This document shows, piece after piece, positions 1 through 10,511 of a stretch of 64,000 nucleotides of DNA (its first letter is position 1; the number at the start of each line of letters is the position of its first letter). A program made the position numbers and the translations under genes. The notes beneath the pieces are model-generated. The model was given only the letters and a program-made list of their open reading frames with translations, was not told where the DNA came from and searched no databases. Origin of the DNA: Anadara kagoshimensis (lineage: Eukaryota; Mollusca; Bivalvia; Arcoida; Arcidae); contig CM037870.1 in NCBI GenBank assembly GCA_021292105.1, positions 9,645,558-9,709,557 on the forward strand, given 5' to 3'.

Positions 1-333
1 TCCGAATTTGCTGTCAGTAGTTTCATTTACAACAAATATCCGAATTTGCTGTCAGTAGTTTCATTTACAACAAATATCCGAATTTGCTGTCAGTAGTTTC
101 ATTTACAACAAAAATCTGAATTTGCTGTCAGTAGTTTCATTTACAACAAAAATCTGAATTTGCTGTCAGTAGTTTTATTTACAACAAAAATCTGAATTTG
201 CTGTCAGTAGTTTCATTTACAACAAAAATCTGAATTTGCTGTCAGTAGTTTTATTACAACAAAAATCTGAATTTGCTGTCAGTAGTTTCATTTACAACAA
301 AAATCTGAATTTGCTGTCAGTAGTTTTATTTAA
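1..333. repeat. 38-bp tandem repeat array
   Basis: Almost nine head-to-tail copies of a 38-base unit (tccgaatttgctgtcagtag + tttcatttacaacaaata), running off the left edge of the window. Early copies have tccg, later ones tctg; one copy lacks a base. There is no spacer between units. It passes into an AAAT microsatellite at 339-389. Confidence 0.95.
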
Positions 334-338
334 CAGCC

Positions 339-341
339 AAA

Positions 342-388
<47 letters not shown>

Positions 389-389
389 A
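339..389. repeat. (AAAT)n microsatellite
   Basis: About 12-13 perfect tetranucleotide units bordering the 38-bp array. Confidence 0.97.
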
Positions 390-414
390 CCTGAGACTTA
401 TAAATGATATTTAT

Positions 415-475
415 CACGAGAACTTCTACCGGTGAAGTGAGGCCGGGAGTTCCGGAAGGGTAAACACCTGGACAG
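415..475 (-). repeat. FB arm fragment
   Basis: Reverse-oriented core of the FB arm (gaacttctaccggtgaagtg ... ccggaagggtaaacacctg), directly after the AAAT microsatellite. Confidence 0.6.
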
Positions 476-884
476 ATGTGACTCTCATACTTAGGGGTGA
501 CAGATATTGTGGTTAGAAGACATTTTCAACAAGGTTAGGTTCTAGGAGATGTAATATTATATATATGTAAATATTATTCAGTGCACGTTCAAAGTCAGGA
601 GTGTATAATTTTCGTTCCATGTTATTTGGCGGCTATAGTATTGGCAAGAATACGGTGTACTTATAGTATATCATTAACTATAATGTAAATCCTCGAATTA
701 AGAGATGGTATGTGTTACCCAGTAGTATTGTAAATCCCTATATCACAAATCTTATTTCTTTAAACATATTGGAATAATAGAATAATGTAATTTTTTCATG
801 CTATTAGGAAATAAACCGATAAAAATCACCGTGAAATTACCTCAACCATACTCCCTCCAAAAGCATTTGAACGACATTGTTTGA

Positions 885-3800
885 TAGACTAGGCACAAAT
901 TCAGAAAATGTGACTTGAAGCGGCATTTTTTAGTAAAAGTTGGTAACATGCTTTTTAACATAATTCGAGGGTGCTGAATTCAAAAATGGCGGATACCAAG
1001 CTCAGTTTTGAGTTTTTGAACCCATAATTCCAAAATGGCGGCTAAAATTAATGGTGTACCAATGCAAAAATGTTACTTGGGGTTTCACAATTTTGTAAAA
1101 GTTGGCAACATGCCTAATTTGACATAATTCGAGTTTGCTGTATTTCAAAAATGACGCATACCAAGTAAAATTTTGAGCTTTTGAACCCATAATTCCGAAA
1201 ACAAAATAGCGACTGTTTAAATTGATTGGCATATAATTTCTCAGTGTTATTTAAGTTCCATGTTTTAGCAAAAGATGGTACTTTGTGACATTTCGGCATA
1301 ACTTGCAGACTTCGGGTTGGTACATTAAAATGTAAATGGCTAAACTGAAGTATAAATGCTTAAACCAAATTTAAAACAATTTCTAAAAATAAAGTGGTGG
1401 CTATAGTTAAGTGTTTGTTCATTATGTGTGCCTTTTGCATAGTACACTGATAAATCTACATGACTAATAAATTGAGTTCATAACCAAAACGATACTGAAA
1501 TACTGCTCATGGTGTGGAATTACCAGTCAAAATCGAAACTTATGTTTTAAATGCAAAAGAGCATATTCCAGAACACTCTTTTATACAGAGTTTGCCACAT
1601 GTTCTTGTAAAATAGTATGTAGTTGTCAATGTAAAAATACCAAGTTACTATGTCATCATGCGTCAAACTTTTAAGAATGATATAGCTTAAATAGGTAGAA
1701 TCACAACCATTATTTAAAAACATATATCGATTGATACGTTGTGAACCTCATATGTAGTGGTTTGAATTTTGACGGTAATATTGCATTATTTTACAACTAT
1801 ACAGTTTTGCCAGCGATGTTTAAGGAGCTCAATGCAACTTTTAAATAATTCATTTTCTTGAAAATTCAGAAAGTCCTCCAATGAATATATTACATCATCA
1901 TCTCACTATAAAACTGGGTAATGTAAATAGCAAGACTGATGTGCAAAAAGTTGGCCACTCAATTTAAAATTTAAAACCACAATCGTTAATTGCAGTCAAG
2001 CCAATTGTAGAATTGTGTCAGTGGACCAAGACACCTTCACTGAGTTTTCCATAACACTTGAATATTTTTCCGTAACAGCCTGAAAAGTAATACAAATTAT
2101 GTGCCATTTATGTTTTGTCCCTTTTGGAAATAATCTACATTTACCATCATAATACCATCAGTATCTAAGTTAACTGTGGTGATGGAACAGTCTTTCTCTG
2201 CTTTCTTTGGCGGAGATGAACCAGGTGATTCCATTGTTTAGACTGTTATTTGGGCTCAGGGATGAAATAATGTCCCACTTTGCCTCCATAGAAACAAAGC
2301 TCTTATGGGAGCTAGCAGGATATACCACTAAAATGTTTAGATGAACACGCGACAAAGTGCATCTTGTGTGCTTCTGATGCCAGAATCCCAACAGACCCAA
2401 AGCTTTCCTATGGCAAGATGTCAGAATAGAATGTACTGTTCTCTGTGAAATGCCAACTCACTGCCCTTATTTTCTGTAACTCACCTGTCAGTCATAACAA
2501 TACCATGGTTTATATATACGTTTCCACAAATGATTAGTGGCCAAACTTTCAAAATTTGTTAAATGTTTAGAGTATTTTTGTTTTTACAGATTTGCAAAAA
2601 CATTTTTTTCTTTTTGAAAGAAAAGGATTTCTCAAAAATGAGCAACAAATGATGATTTCGGCTACCATGAATGGAATGAAAACAACGCTCTATAGACCAT
2701 TTCTTTGGTTGCAACTGTGGCATACCATCTATGACTGGGGTCATCATTAATGTTCTGCTTGTCCTGTTCATAATCCGCCACCCACATTTTTACTCCTGCC
2801 TATGTAGGAACATGTTGCTATCATATTAGTATGGATAGCCTCAGGTGCCTAACCGTTTTTGTGCAAATATTGGATCCTGCTCTTTCACCATTTTTTACAT
2901 TAGCCAAGTCACTAGTCCTATTTATTTTAGAGTAATACCTTGCTGATATCAACTTACAAAATTACACTGGTCTTTGGATACACGGATTTAAATAGTTATG
3001 GGATAGAAGGGTTGAAAAGAGACATTGGCGCTAATCGTCTTAAACAGAAGGCTCACGGTATAGCATTCAGCCGTCTTACTTCTTACCAGTTTTAATAAAA
3101 TAAAATGTCGTATTACTTTTGCTATAGTTGAATATCAAACTTTACATCAACATTCTGTAGTGCAAGTTCACGGTGTTAGCAAATAGTCAGCTTAGAGTTG
3201 CTCGGTGATGACTTAGCACCCCTAAATAGGTTTGTAAGGCTAGTGTAGTTACATTTACTTTGCTCTTCCACTGCAAAAAAGAAAAATTCTTAAGCATTTG
3301 GTGCAAACACAGGCTTCAATTTTGTAAGCTATTTCATTCACACTCTAGACGTAACATCATGTTATGTGTCATACTTAATTCGTTGAATTAAACACAAACA
3401 CACAGTCCTATGTTCAAATTACAATCCAAAACCAAAAGCGAAAACCTTAAAACTGGCTTAAATTAAACATGTGAACTTCGTTCATGAGTCATTTTTTCAT
3501 AATGACCTTTGTCGCCAGGCTACCTGAAACGAAGACTGACCGGCATGTCAGATCTTTTGATTTCATAAATATCAAATCCCTTTTTACAGAGTTATTGCCC
3601 CTGAAAAATACTTGATTTTTTCGCAAATTGTGCTGGTTTTGTGGCTATTTATAATTACTAGAAAACTATTAGTGTTATATAAAGAAGACATTAAAAAATA
3701 ATGAACATGACAAACTAAGTAGCAATGTTTGTACGAATACGATGATCCATAGAGGAGTTGTTACCCCTGGAGTATATTTTTTTGCGAATTTGTGTTTTTG

Positions 3801-4280
3801 ACCATATTTTTTTAAAAGACTATTATAAATAGATAACAACACCAAGTTGAAAAAATAATCAACATGCCAAGATCTAACTTCGTAGCAAATTTTGTGTATG
3901 ATAATCAATGAAGGTATTGTTGCCCCTAAAATTTCAGTATCTTTTAAATGTTTTCAGGTGAGCAATAAGGCCCATAGGTATTTTGTTTAAATTTTCATTA
4001 ACACCCAAGTAAGCCTTGAAATATTACAATCTTTGATTAATAGCTGTTTGTTGCTACCAAAACAACTTCTATATCAACTTTAATGCAAAAATACATTTTG
4101 ATTTTGGCGGCCATTTTGTATTTAAATTTTGACCTACTTAGAGCAATTTGTCAGCTTGGTATCCGCTATTTTTGGACTCAGCACACCCAAATTAGGTAAG
4201 AATGATATATGGTTTGCTTTTACTAAAAAATGCCTCTTCCTCTTTAAAACGACGTCATTTCTGAAAATGTGCCTAGTCTA
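885..4280. mobile_element. Possible TIR-bounded element, about 3.4 kb
   Basis: The left end (tagactaggcac at 885, then gcattttttagtaaaag and ggcggataccaagctcag by about 1005) recurs in reverse complement at about 4140-4280, ending gtgcctagtcta. The left terminal region is partly repeated in tandem at 932-1215 with about 163-base spacing, including repeated aaaatggcgg and gaacccataattcc phrases. A third fragment lies at 13900-13990. The interior is AT-rich and yields only short frames (60-80 residues); I recognise no transposase. Confidence 0.45.
3390..3500 (-). repeat. Diverged FB arm
   Basis: Reverse FB outer arm (atgttcaaattacaatccaa ... aacatgtgaacttcg), strongly diverged and lying inside the 885-4280 block, which suggests a nested insertion. 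Confidence 0.45.
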
Positions 4281-4519
4281 CTAGATTTTTATTTTTCTAT
4301 CACGTCCACTGTGTGTTGTGATGGGTATTAAGGGATTCAAACGCTTGGTTTTGCCAAAGCATGATGGTATCTAGATGAAACCAAACTAGACCAATGGAAA
4401 GCCAGCATTTGTCTAAATGTTCGTCCTTTACTTGTTTAATTGTGATGTGCTGTGGGTATTCGTGATATTGATAACTGGCTGTTATAAACACATTATTAAT
4501 CACATCACAAACATTGAAG

Positions 4520-4925
4520 AATGAGATGCCACATTCGTTCCTGGATACAAATATTTTAGAACCAACCTAACCGTCATATAGACTGAGAGGCCACATTCGT
4601 CCCTGGTTACAGATACTAACCGTCATATAGACTGAGAGGCCACATTCGTCCCTGGTTACAGATACTAACCGTCATATAGACTTAGAGGCCACATTTGTTT
4701 CTGGATACAAATATTATAGAACCAATCTAACCGTCATATAGACTTAGAGGCCACATTCATTCTTGGATACAAATATTTTAGAACCAATCTAACCGTCATA
4801 TAGACTGAGAGGTCACATTCGTTCCTGGATACAAATATTTTAGAACCAACCTAATCGTCATATAGACTGAGAGGCCACATTTGTTACCGGATACAAATAT
4901 TTTAGAACTAACCTAACCGTCATAA
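4520..4925. repeat. Tandem array, 49- and 62-bp units
   Basis: Seven head-to-tail units sharing the phrases gaggccacattcgttcctgg and aaccgtcatatagact. Two adjacent units are a 49-base deletion variant; the others are about 62 bases. Confidence 0.93.
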
Positions 4926-5224
4926 TGAATTTGTAATAAGGCATTATAACTGATATCCGATAAAACGTTCCTTTCATCTAGATGATGTTCTTATCTGCCA
5001 TCTTGTCTGTAGCTAAACACGGCTCGTACTCAAGCCGAGATGGAACCTGATATAACGCCTTCCCACACAATATGTTTACTTGAATCATATCGAGTTAGCG
5101 AATCAATTTCTATCTATTTATTTACATATTTCTTACCAAATTTATAACAATGTGGGATTAAAATTAAAAATGACATTCGAAAGACGCTTCGTCTATATTT
5201 ACTTCATCTTTACATAGCTTACAT

Positions 5225-5475
5225 ATATATACACAATAACATACTGGTCCGTGTCCAAATCACAATCCTTTAAACAAACTGAAAACCTAGAAAATTGGCA
5301 ATTTATTTAACACGCAACACCAAGAAAATGAGACCGGGTGCGTTTGGAAAGGTAACCACTTCCTGCATAGCTAGCTACACCAAACAAATTGAGAATGACA
5401 GAAAATAGGCCTATGGGACGTCAAAAACAACCAAGATAATTTTGGATACAGAGACTTTATCTAAAAAGCATGGCA
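5225..5475 (-). repeat. FB arm, reverse
   Basis: Reverse arm with recognisable order: gtccgtgtccaaatcacaat, then gagaccgggtgcgtttggaa, tagctagctacacc, and gggacgtcaaaaacaaccaa. The inner part is lost. Confidence 0.6.
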
Positions 5476-5579
5476 ATAAATTTTGACATAACTTAAACCT
5501 ACTTGAAAGAAGTTGAATAATTAGTTCAAAATTTTATATTATTGTGAGAAATATATTATTGTCTAAATTTGCTGCTAGT

Positions 5580-5765
5580 TATTTGAAATTCCTCAAAAAC
5601 TGAGGTATTCTCCCTCATGCAAAGTATTTCCTTAGCTTAATTTGTCAACATATATTGGTCCTTTGAGTTTTTTTTGAACATCTTGAATAAAGTTTTGGTT
5701 TCATAATTTTGGACCAAGCACTACTAATGAGCAATTGTATTCCGAAACGGCCGTCTAGTGAAAGC
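5580..5765 (+). repeat. Solo copy of the arm found at 23022
   Basis: Runs from ctcatgcaaagtatttcctt to ccgaaacggccgtctagtg and matches the left arm of the 23022-24957 inverted repeat. It is followed by a copy of the short palindrome family. Confidence 0.7.
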
Positions 5766-5834
5766 AAAGTCGTAAAATTTTGAGAGCACACATTTTTATG
5801 TAATATAAAAAGACTCTTCGTCTGGAGCCTCAAT

Positions 5835-5935
5835 CTTTGGACTTCATTGGGCGTCGAAATTGTCAACGCCTAATGAAGTCCGGACTTTTTTAGGCGGGCG
5901 TTGGACTTCATTAGGAGTTTTTACAGTGCTGTAAA
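5835..5935. repeat. Short palindromic repeat, second copy
   Basis: Carries gcctaatgaagtccggactt and ggacttcattaggagttttt, the same building blocks as the palindrome at 25971-26120, but less regular. Confidence 0.6.
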
Positions 5936-6344
5936 ATTAACACTGGTATAATATGTAATTACTAGTTGGCAAATCGATGTTCAAACTGTTGAAATTCTTA
6001 TAACTGTCACCACGTCATCAAGTGGCTTCATTACAAGGTATGTGGTATACACTTATACACTTACATCATTGTCTTTTGTTTAGATAAGTCCAATCCGCTT
6101 CTTGTCGGAAAGAACTATAAATTGCTAAATGGAAGTAATACTCCATGCCACAGAAAATCACAACTATCTTCAGTATTTATATTGTTGTGTTGTGCATTTG
6201 TAATATAGTTTTTAGCGTTAGGCGTTTAAGCTAAACAGTTTTACCAATATATCAATGACATATGCTTATATTTAATACAAGTTTGTCAGAGTTATCGCTC
6301 TTGCTTTGCAAGAAGTATATAGTATTGGTTTATACTAATATATC

Positions 6345-6450
6345 GAAGCACTCGGCCTCACTTCCCTGGTGGAAGTTCAAGTGTTTAACTTAATTTGTCA
6401 GTTTACTGTAATTTAGATTAATGTGTTTGCTTTTTCATTTATATTACCGA
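6345..6450 (+). repeat. FB arm fragment
   Basis: Direct outer-arm core (gcactcggcctcacttccct + ggtggaagttcaagtg) followed by a decayed end. Confidence 0.6.
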
Positions 6451-6580
6451 AAGATTACGAGATTTCTTGCTAATTTCTTTTTTTTAAAATGAAATGTAAC
6501 CATCAATGACAAGCATGCAGTAGATGTACATTACCAATTCTTAAAGATATCATTTTTATAACCCCCCCACCCGCTTAAAA

Positions 6581-8076
6581 AGTGTTAGGTCCCCTCCTGT
6601 TTTGATGAGAAGTTATTCGTATTCGCCATCCAATGCACAAAATACCCTTTATTTATATGATGCATTCTGGGGCTTGATTTTACCAACTACTGTAAGTTTT
6701 CGTGTGGCTGATATTTGGCGATCATATTGGTCACAAAGATTGCTGTGGGAAATAGGAGGTAATATCGCATTTTATCCTCCAAACGCGTTCTCAAAAAGAA
6801 ACCCACACTCTTATTACAAAGATTACTTACAAGAAATGGACATATATTTCAAAACTGAAAATTTTCTGAAGTTTTTAAATGAGTGGACTTGCGAAAACAA
6901 ATATTCCTTTTTTGAGTGTGTATTGGATTTGTCAATTAAAATGATTCAAAAAGAGTATTTAAAAAGAAGCGATGGCAAGTTAATTACACGGTGGATATAG
7001 GATTTGAAATCAATCAGCTATACCGAACCAAAACCAATACATCTGAAAAATATGACATGGAATGCTGGCAGAAAAATCAAAGGTCAGATAGCAAAAAAGT
7101 GGAACACCAGCGTGATCTTTATACCAGAGGAAGAAGCACTTAATGTTATATCATTAAACCAAAAAAGCAGTTATATCCCAGAAAAATCTATAAATAGAAT
7201 ATTACACAAAAATATGTCCAAAATTTGGATTATTAAAAGAAAAAAATCTCATATCTCTCAAATATGAAGAAGTATGACAATATTCTGTTGATTATTTCGT
7301 TTAGTTCTCCTCATTACTCCAATGTTAAAATCCTGGAGGCTCTTTATAGGCCACATTTCCCTAATATTGTATATTGTGGTAACAACAAAACTGTGTTTGA
7401 AAACAAGACGAAGGATTTGTTAGAACCGGTGACATTTATTGAAATAGAAACAAATGTAAGTTATTTTCCTCAGAGGTGTATGTTACAGGCAATGCAGATG
7501 AACTACGGTGTTGATGGCTACTTCTACGTAATGAACGATCCACTCCTCTATTCAAAACGCCTTATACGTTACAAATTAGATAAAATTCAGTTTTTTGAGG
7601 TACATGTACTCAAGGGAGGCAAGAATTTCACAACTACAGGGGGTTGGTACAGATCGCCATTTGGATTGACTGCGTATAAGAATGGGTTAAAGGAATTACG
7701 TAACACAAATATTAAAGCGTACACCCGATTCAAAGAGTATTTGAGAATGAATACTGGATACGATACGAGAATATATTTTGAATATAGCGATGCCATGTAC
7801 TTACCAGCACAATATTCAGAAGAATTTATATTTTATATGGATATATTCTCACGTCATCAGTTTTTCTTAGAAATGGCATTCCCAACTATATTTCTCGGTT
7901 TAACAAAAAAGAAAACATCGTATTCTTCAATGCCACGTACTTATGGGGCGGAGAAAGAGCTCTTTTTTTTGAAAAGACTTGCAGAAAAGAAAGATTTCGT
8001 ACATCCGGTAAAGATGTCGAGAATGAATCAGACCTTTCTATGTGAAAAAATCGTAAAACCAAATTTGTTCGAATAA
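6581..8076 (+). pseudogene. DUF288/STELLO-like gene remnant, truncated copy (left arm)
   Basis: Plus-strand inverted duplicate of the right-arm copy. Homology begins abruptly in mid-gene at 6581 (codons SVRSPP), so the N-terminal domain with the DADDDN motif is absent. A TAG at 6998-7000 replaces the GAG of the other copy, after which the same frame continues to 7267. Net insertion of about five bases between 7205 and 7263 shifts the frame, and the C-terminal domain continues as an open frame 7264-8076 ending at TAA (270 residues). Around 7630-7690 and 7910-7960 the two copies differ by paired small indels that change short protein stretches. The lesions here (nonsense, insertion) differ from those of the right copy (two deletions), which fits independent decay after duplication. 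Confidence 0.72.
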
Positions 8077-8199
8077 TTAGTATAAATTCTGTAGTTATTT
8101 CAATACAAAAACAGTGCAGGATATTTTCGTTTCAGCAAAGCAATATACGGTAATTACTATTTATTAAGACACCCATTGCATCTTAAAACTATTAATTCA

Positions 8200-9060
8200 A
8201 TGCACTGGAAGTCTGGTGGTTTTAATATAAAGAACATATTTAGTTCACACATGCATATACAAAGGCTCTAACAACCAGTCTGATAGATGGTCGCTATAGC
8301 AGATGATACTGTACTAAATGGTGGTTTTTATATCAAGATGTTCGCTTATACCACTTTTACTGTATATACACTCGGTATTTATATACAGGTACTTTCTAGA
8401 CGCATGGTCTTTATATAAAGATTTTCACTATTATAAGTTTATTTTTAGACACATGGTCTTTATATACAGGTGGTCGCTTTCGCATGTTTCAATGGATAAA
8501 CACGTGTTCTTGATATAGAGGTGGTTGCTTTCGTAGAGTATATTGTAAACACTATTTAAATAGGGTGGTTGGTAAAGCAGGTTTTAATCTATAAATAAGT
8601 GGTTAACATATATATCTGCTATAGCAGATTTCACTTTATAGACAGATGGTCTTTATAAATAAGGGCGGCTACTGTAGCAGGCTTTACTTTATAGGCAGGT
8701 GGACTTTAGAGATAAGGGTGCTTGCTGTAGCAAGCTTCAATATACAGATGGTGGCACGTATAACTAGAGGTGGTTGTTTTAGCAAGATTTACTCTATAGA
8801 CAGATGGCTGTTCAAAAGAGATTGTTGCTATAGCAGATTTTACTATATAGACAATGGCCTATATAAAGAGGTGGTTGCTATAGCAGATTCTGTTTTATAA
8901 CCACACGATATTAATGATTGGAATCGTGGTACTTACATAGAGGTGGTCGTTATTTTAGGTTTACCTTATAGACAGGTGATTCTTTTTATAGAAATGGTTT
9001 CTGTAGCAGGTTTTTTGTATAAACAGTTGATTTGTTATGGAGATAATTGTCTTCTTATTC
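8200..9060 (+). repeat. Degenerate array with TGCTATAGCA palindromes (left)
   Basis: Loose tandem array with a period of very roughly 50-60 bases, built from phrases such as gacagatggtctttatata, aagaggtggttgctatagca and gattttactatatagaca. The 10-base palindrome TGCTATAGCA and variants (tgctgtagca, tgctatagta) recur about once per unit. Short open frames across it are compositional. It lies just downstream of the DUF288-like remnant and is mirrored at 10690-11480. Confidence 0.75.
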
Positions 9061-9207
9061 TCTTATGTGAAACGAATTCTAATTTAAGATAAAAACACAA
9101 TATTAAGAAGAATATATTCTGATCTTTAAGAATTTCTTAAACACGAGAGACCATATACGACAATAAAAATTGTCACTTCTAAGTATTTTTACTACATCTA
9201 TCTCTAG

Positions 9208-10511
9208 CTCCTGTAGTGGGAACAAGCAATATAAATATATTGTCGATCAAGAACTCAAAATTCTGTCGGTGGTATGTTCTTTCGGTACGTCAAACTTGGC
9301 TATATAGGCCACCCAAGGGAACCAGTAAAAGTGGCCTTTATAGGCAGGTGACCGTTAAATAGAGGTTCAAATATTATCTATTTAGACTTATACCTGAATT
9401 ATGACACCACGAAAGGCTACATTTGAAACTTGATGACAAACGTGATGCCTTCAATTTTTCTATTATCAACTTTCCTTTTTTATGCAGCAATATACCGGGT
9501 GTATTTGTTTAGCCAGTTAATACGCTATGGTAGAGCTTGTTTCCACTACGGGGGCTTTGTATAACGAAGCAGGCTGCTTGCAAATAAATTGTTGACTCAG
9601 GGATATTGCACGCCTAGGCTTATCAAAGCACTCAAAAAGTTTTATGGCCGTCATCACACTATTGTTGATACTTTTGATGTCGCTGTGTCCAGGATTGCCC
9701 TGGATATATTTGACGTCTCTTAGTTTCATGTTCCTTTCACAAAATTTTGATTACACACGTAGCTAGCTAAACAGGAGATGATTACCCTTCCGGAGCACCC
9801 GGCCTCACTTCCCTGGTGAAAGCAGGCTGCTTACAAATAAATTGTTGACTCAGGGATATTGCAAACCTAGGCTTATCAAGGCCTTCAAAATGTTTTATGA
9901 CCTTCATTAAAGTTGATAAGTTTGATGTCTCTGTGTCCAGGACTGTCCTGGATTTATTTGACGTCCTATAGTTCAATGTTCCTTTCACAGTTTTGATAAC
10001 ACACGTTGCATGTGTAGCTAGCTAAACAGGAGGTGCTTACCCTTCCGAAGCACCCGGCCTCACTTTCCTGGTGGAAGTTCACGTGTCTAACCTAATATGT
10101 CAGTTCCAAAGTTTTTACTTTGCTTCTTGATTCTGATTCGGACATGGATTAGTATGTTTCTTTTTGATGTATAAAGAGCAATTGGAATTAAATTTTACCG
10201 GCCTTTATAGGCAGACAGCACTTATACGGAGGAGTTTGACTGTATATTTTTTGCATTTCTTATGGGGTTTGCCAGCTGTATCTTACCGTATTATGTAGAA
10301 AGATTCTTATATATTTCATTTTTATGGGAGGATAATAGAAATGACTTTAATGAAAATATAACTAAGATAGCATAATGATATTATATAGAGCAATATATTT
10401 CGGATACAATATTCCTTTCGAAGCTTACATTTCAATTAAACTGATAAAATACATGCACAATATACTTTACATTGAATAAAGTTACACAGGAAAGAGATGT
10501 AACAGAAATAA
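9208..10511 (+). repeat. Spacer of the inverted duplication, with two FB arms
   Basis: Single-copy spacer between the arms. It begins with a short reverse fragment of the FB element (ctcctgtagtgggaacaagc), continues with FB centre sequence (about 9370-9500), then a direct FB arm (about 9520-9800). This switches at 9822 into a second, more complete direct arm running to about 10175. The switch point joins an outer-arm motif (cacttccctggtgaaag) directly to an inner-arm motif (caggctgcttacaaataaat), as expected from recombination between FB copies. Confidence 0.7.

Larger units (their letters stand above)
6581..9207 (+). repeat. Left arm of large inverted duplication
   Basis: About 2.63 kb whose reverse complement recurs at 10512-13096. 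The arm holds the truncated DUF288-like remnant, its 3' flank and the TGCTATAGCA-rich array. The outer edge is sharp: agtgttagg is shared and the preceding C-rich sequence is not. The inner edge is the shared string tctctag at 9201-9207. Similarity is high by eye, with scattered substitutions and 1-10 base indels. Confidence 0.9.

Noticed and set aside
1-333. CRISPR-like array of 38-bp repeats
   Set aside because: Units are directly adjacent with no spacers, and the context is eukaryotic; this is a minisatellite.
885-4280. A coding transposase inside the 3.4 kb TIR block
   Set aside because: Only scattered frames of under 80 codons are present and none shows a DDE/D or zinc-finger pattern that I can recognise.
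8318-8900. Small frames of 66 and 84 codons in the left array, and the mirrored one at 11169-11369
   Set aside because: They follow the degenerate tandem units and are not conserved between the two arms beyond the DNA similarity.
9517-9988. Frames of 68-70 codons with a shared AISLSQQFICKQPA stretch
   Set aside because: The shared peptide comes from the FB arm, which occurs in many copies with indels in every frame; there is no evidence of coding selection.
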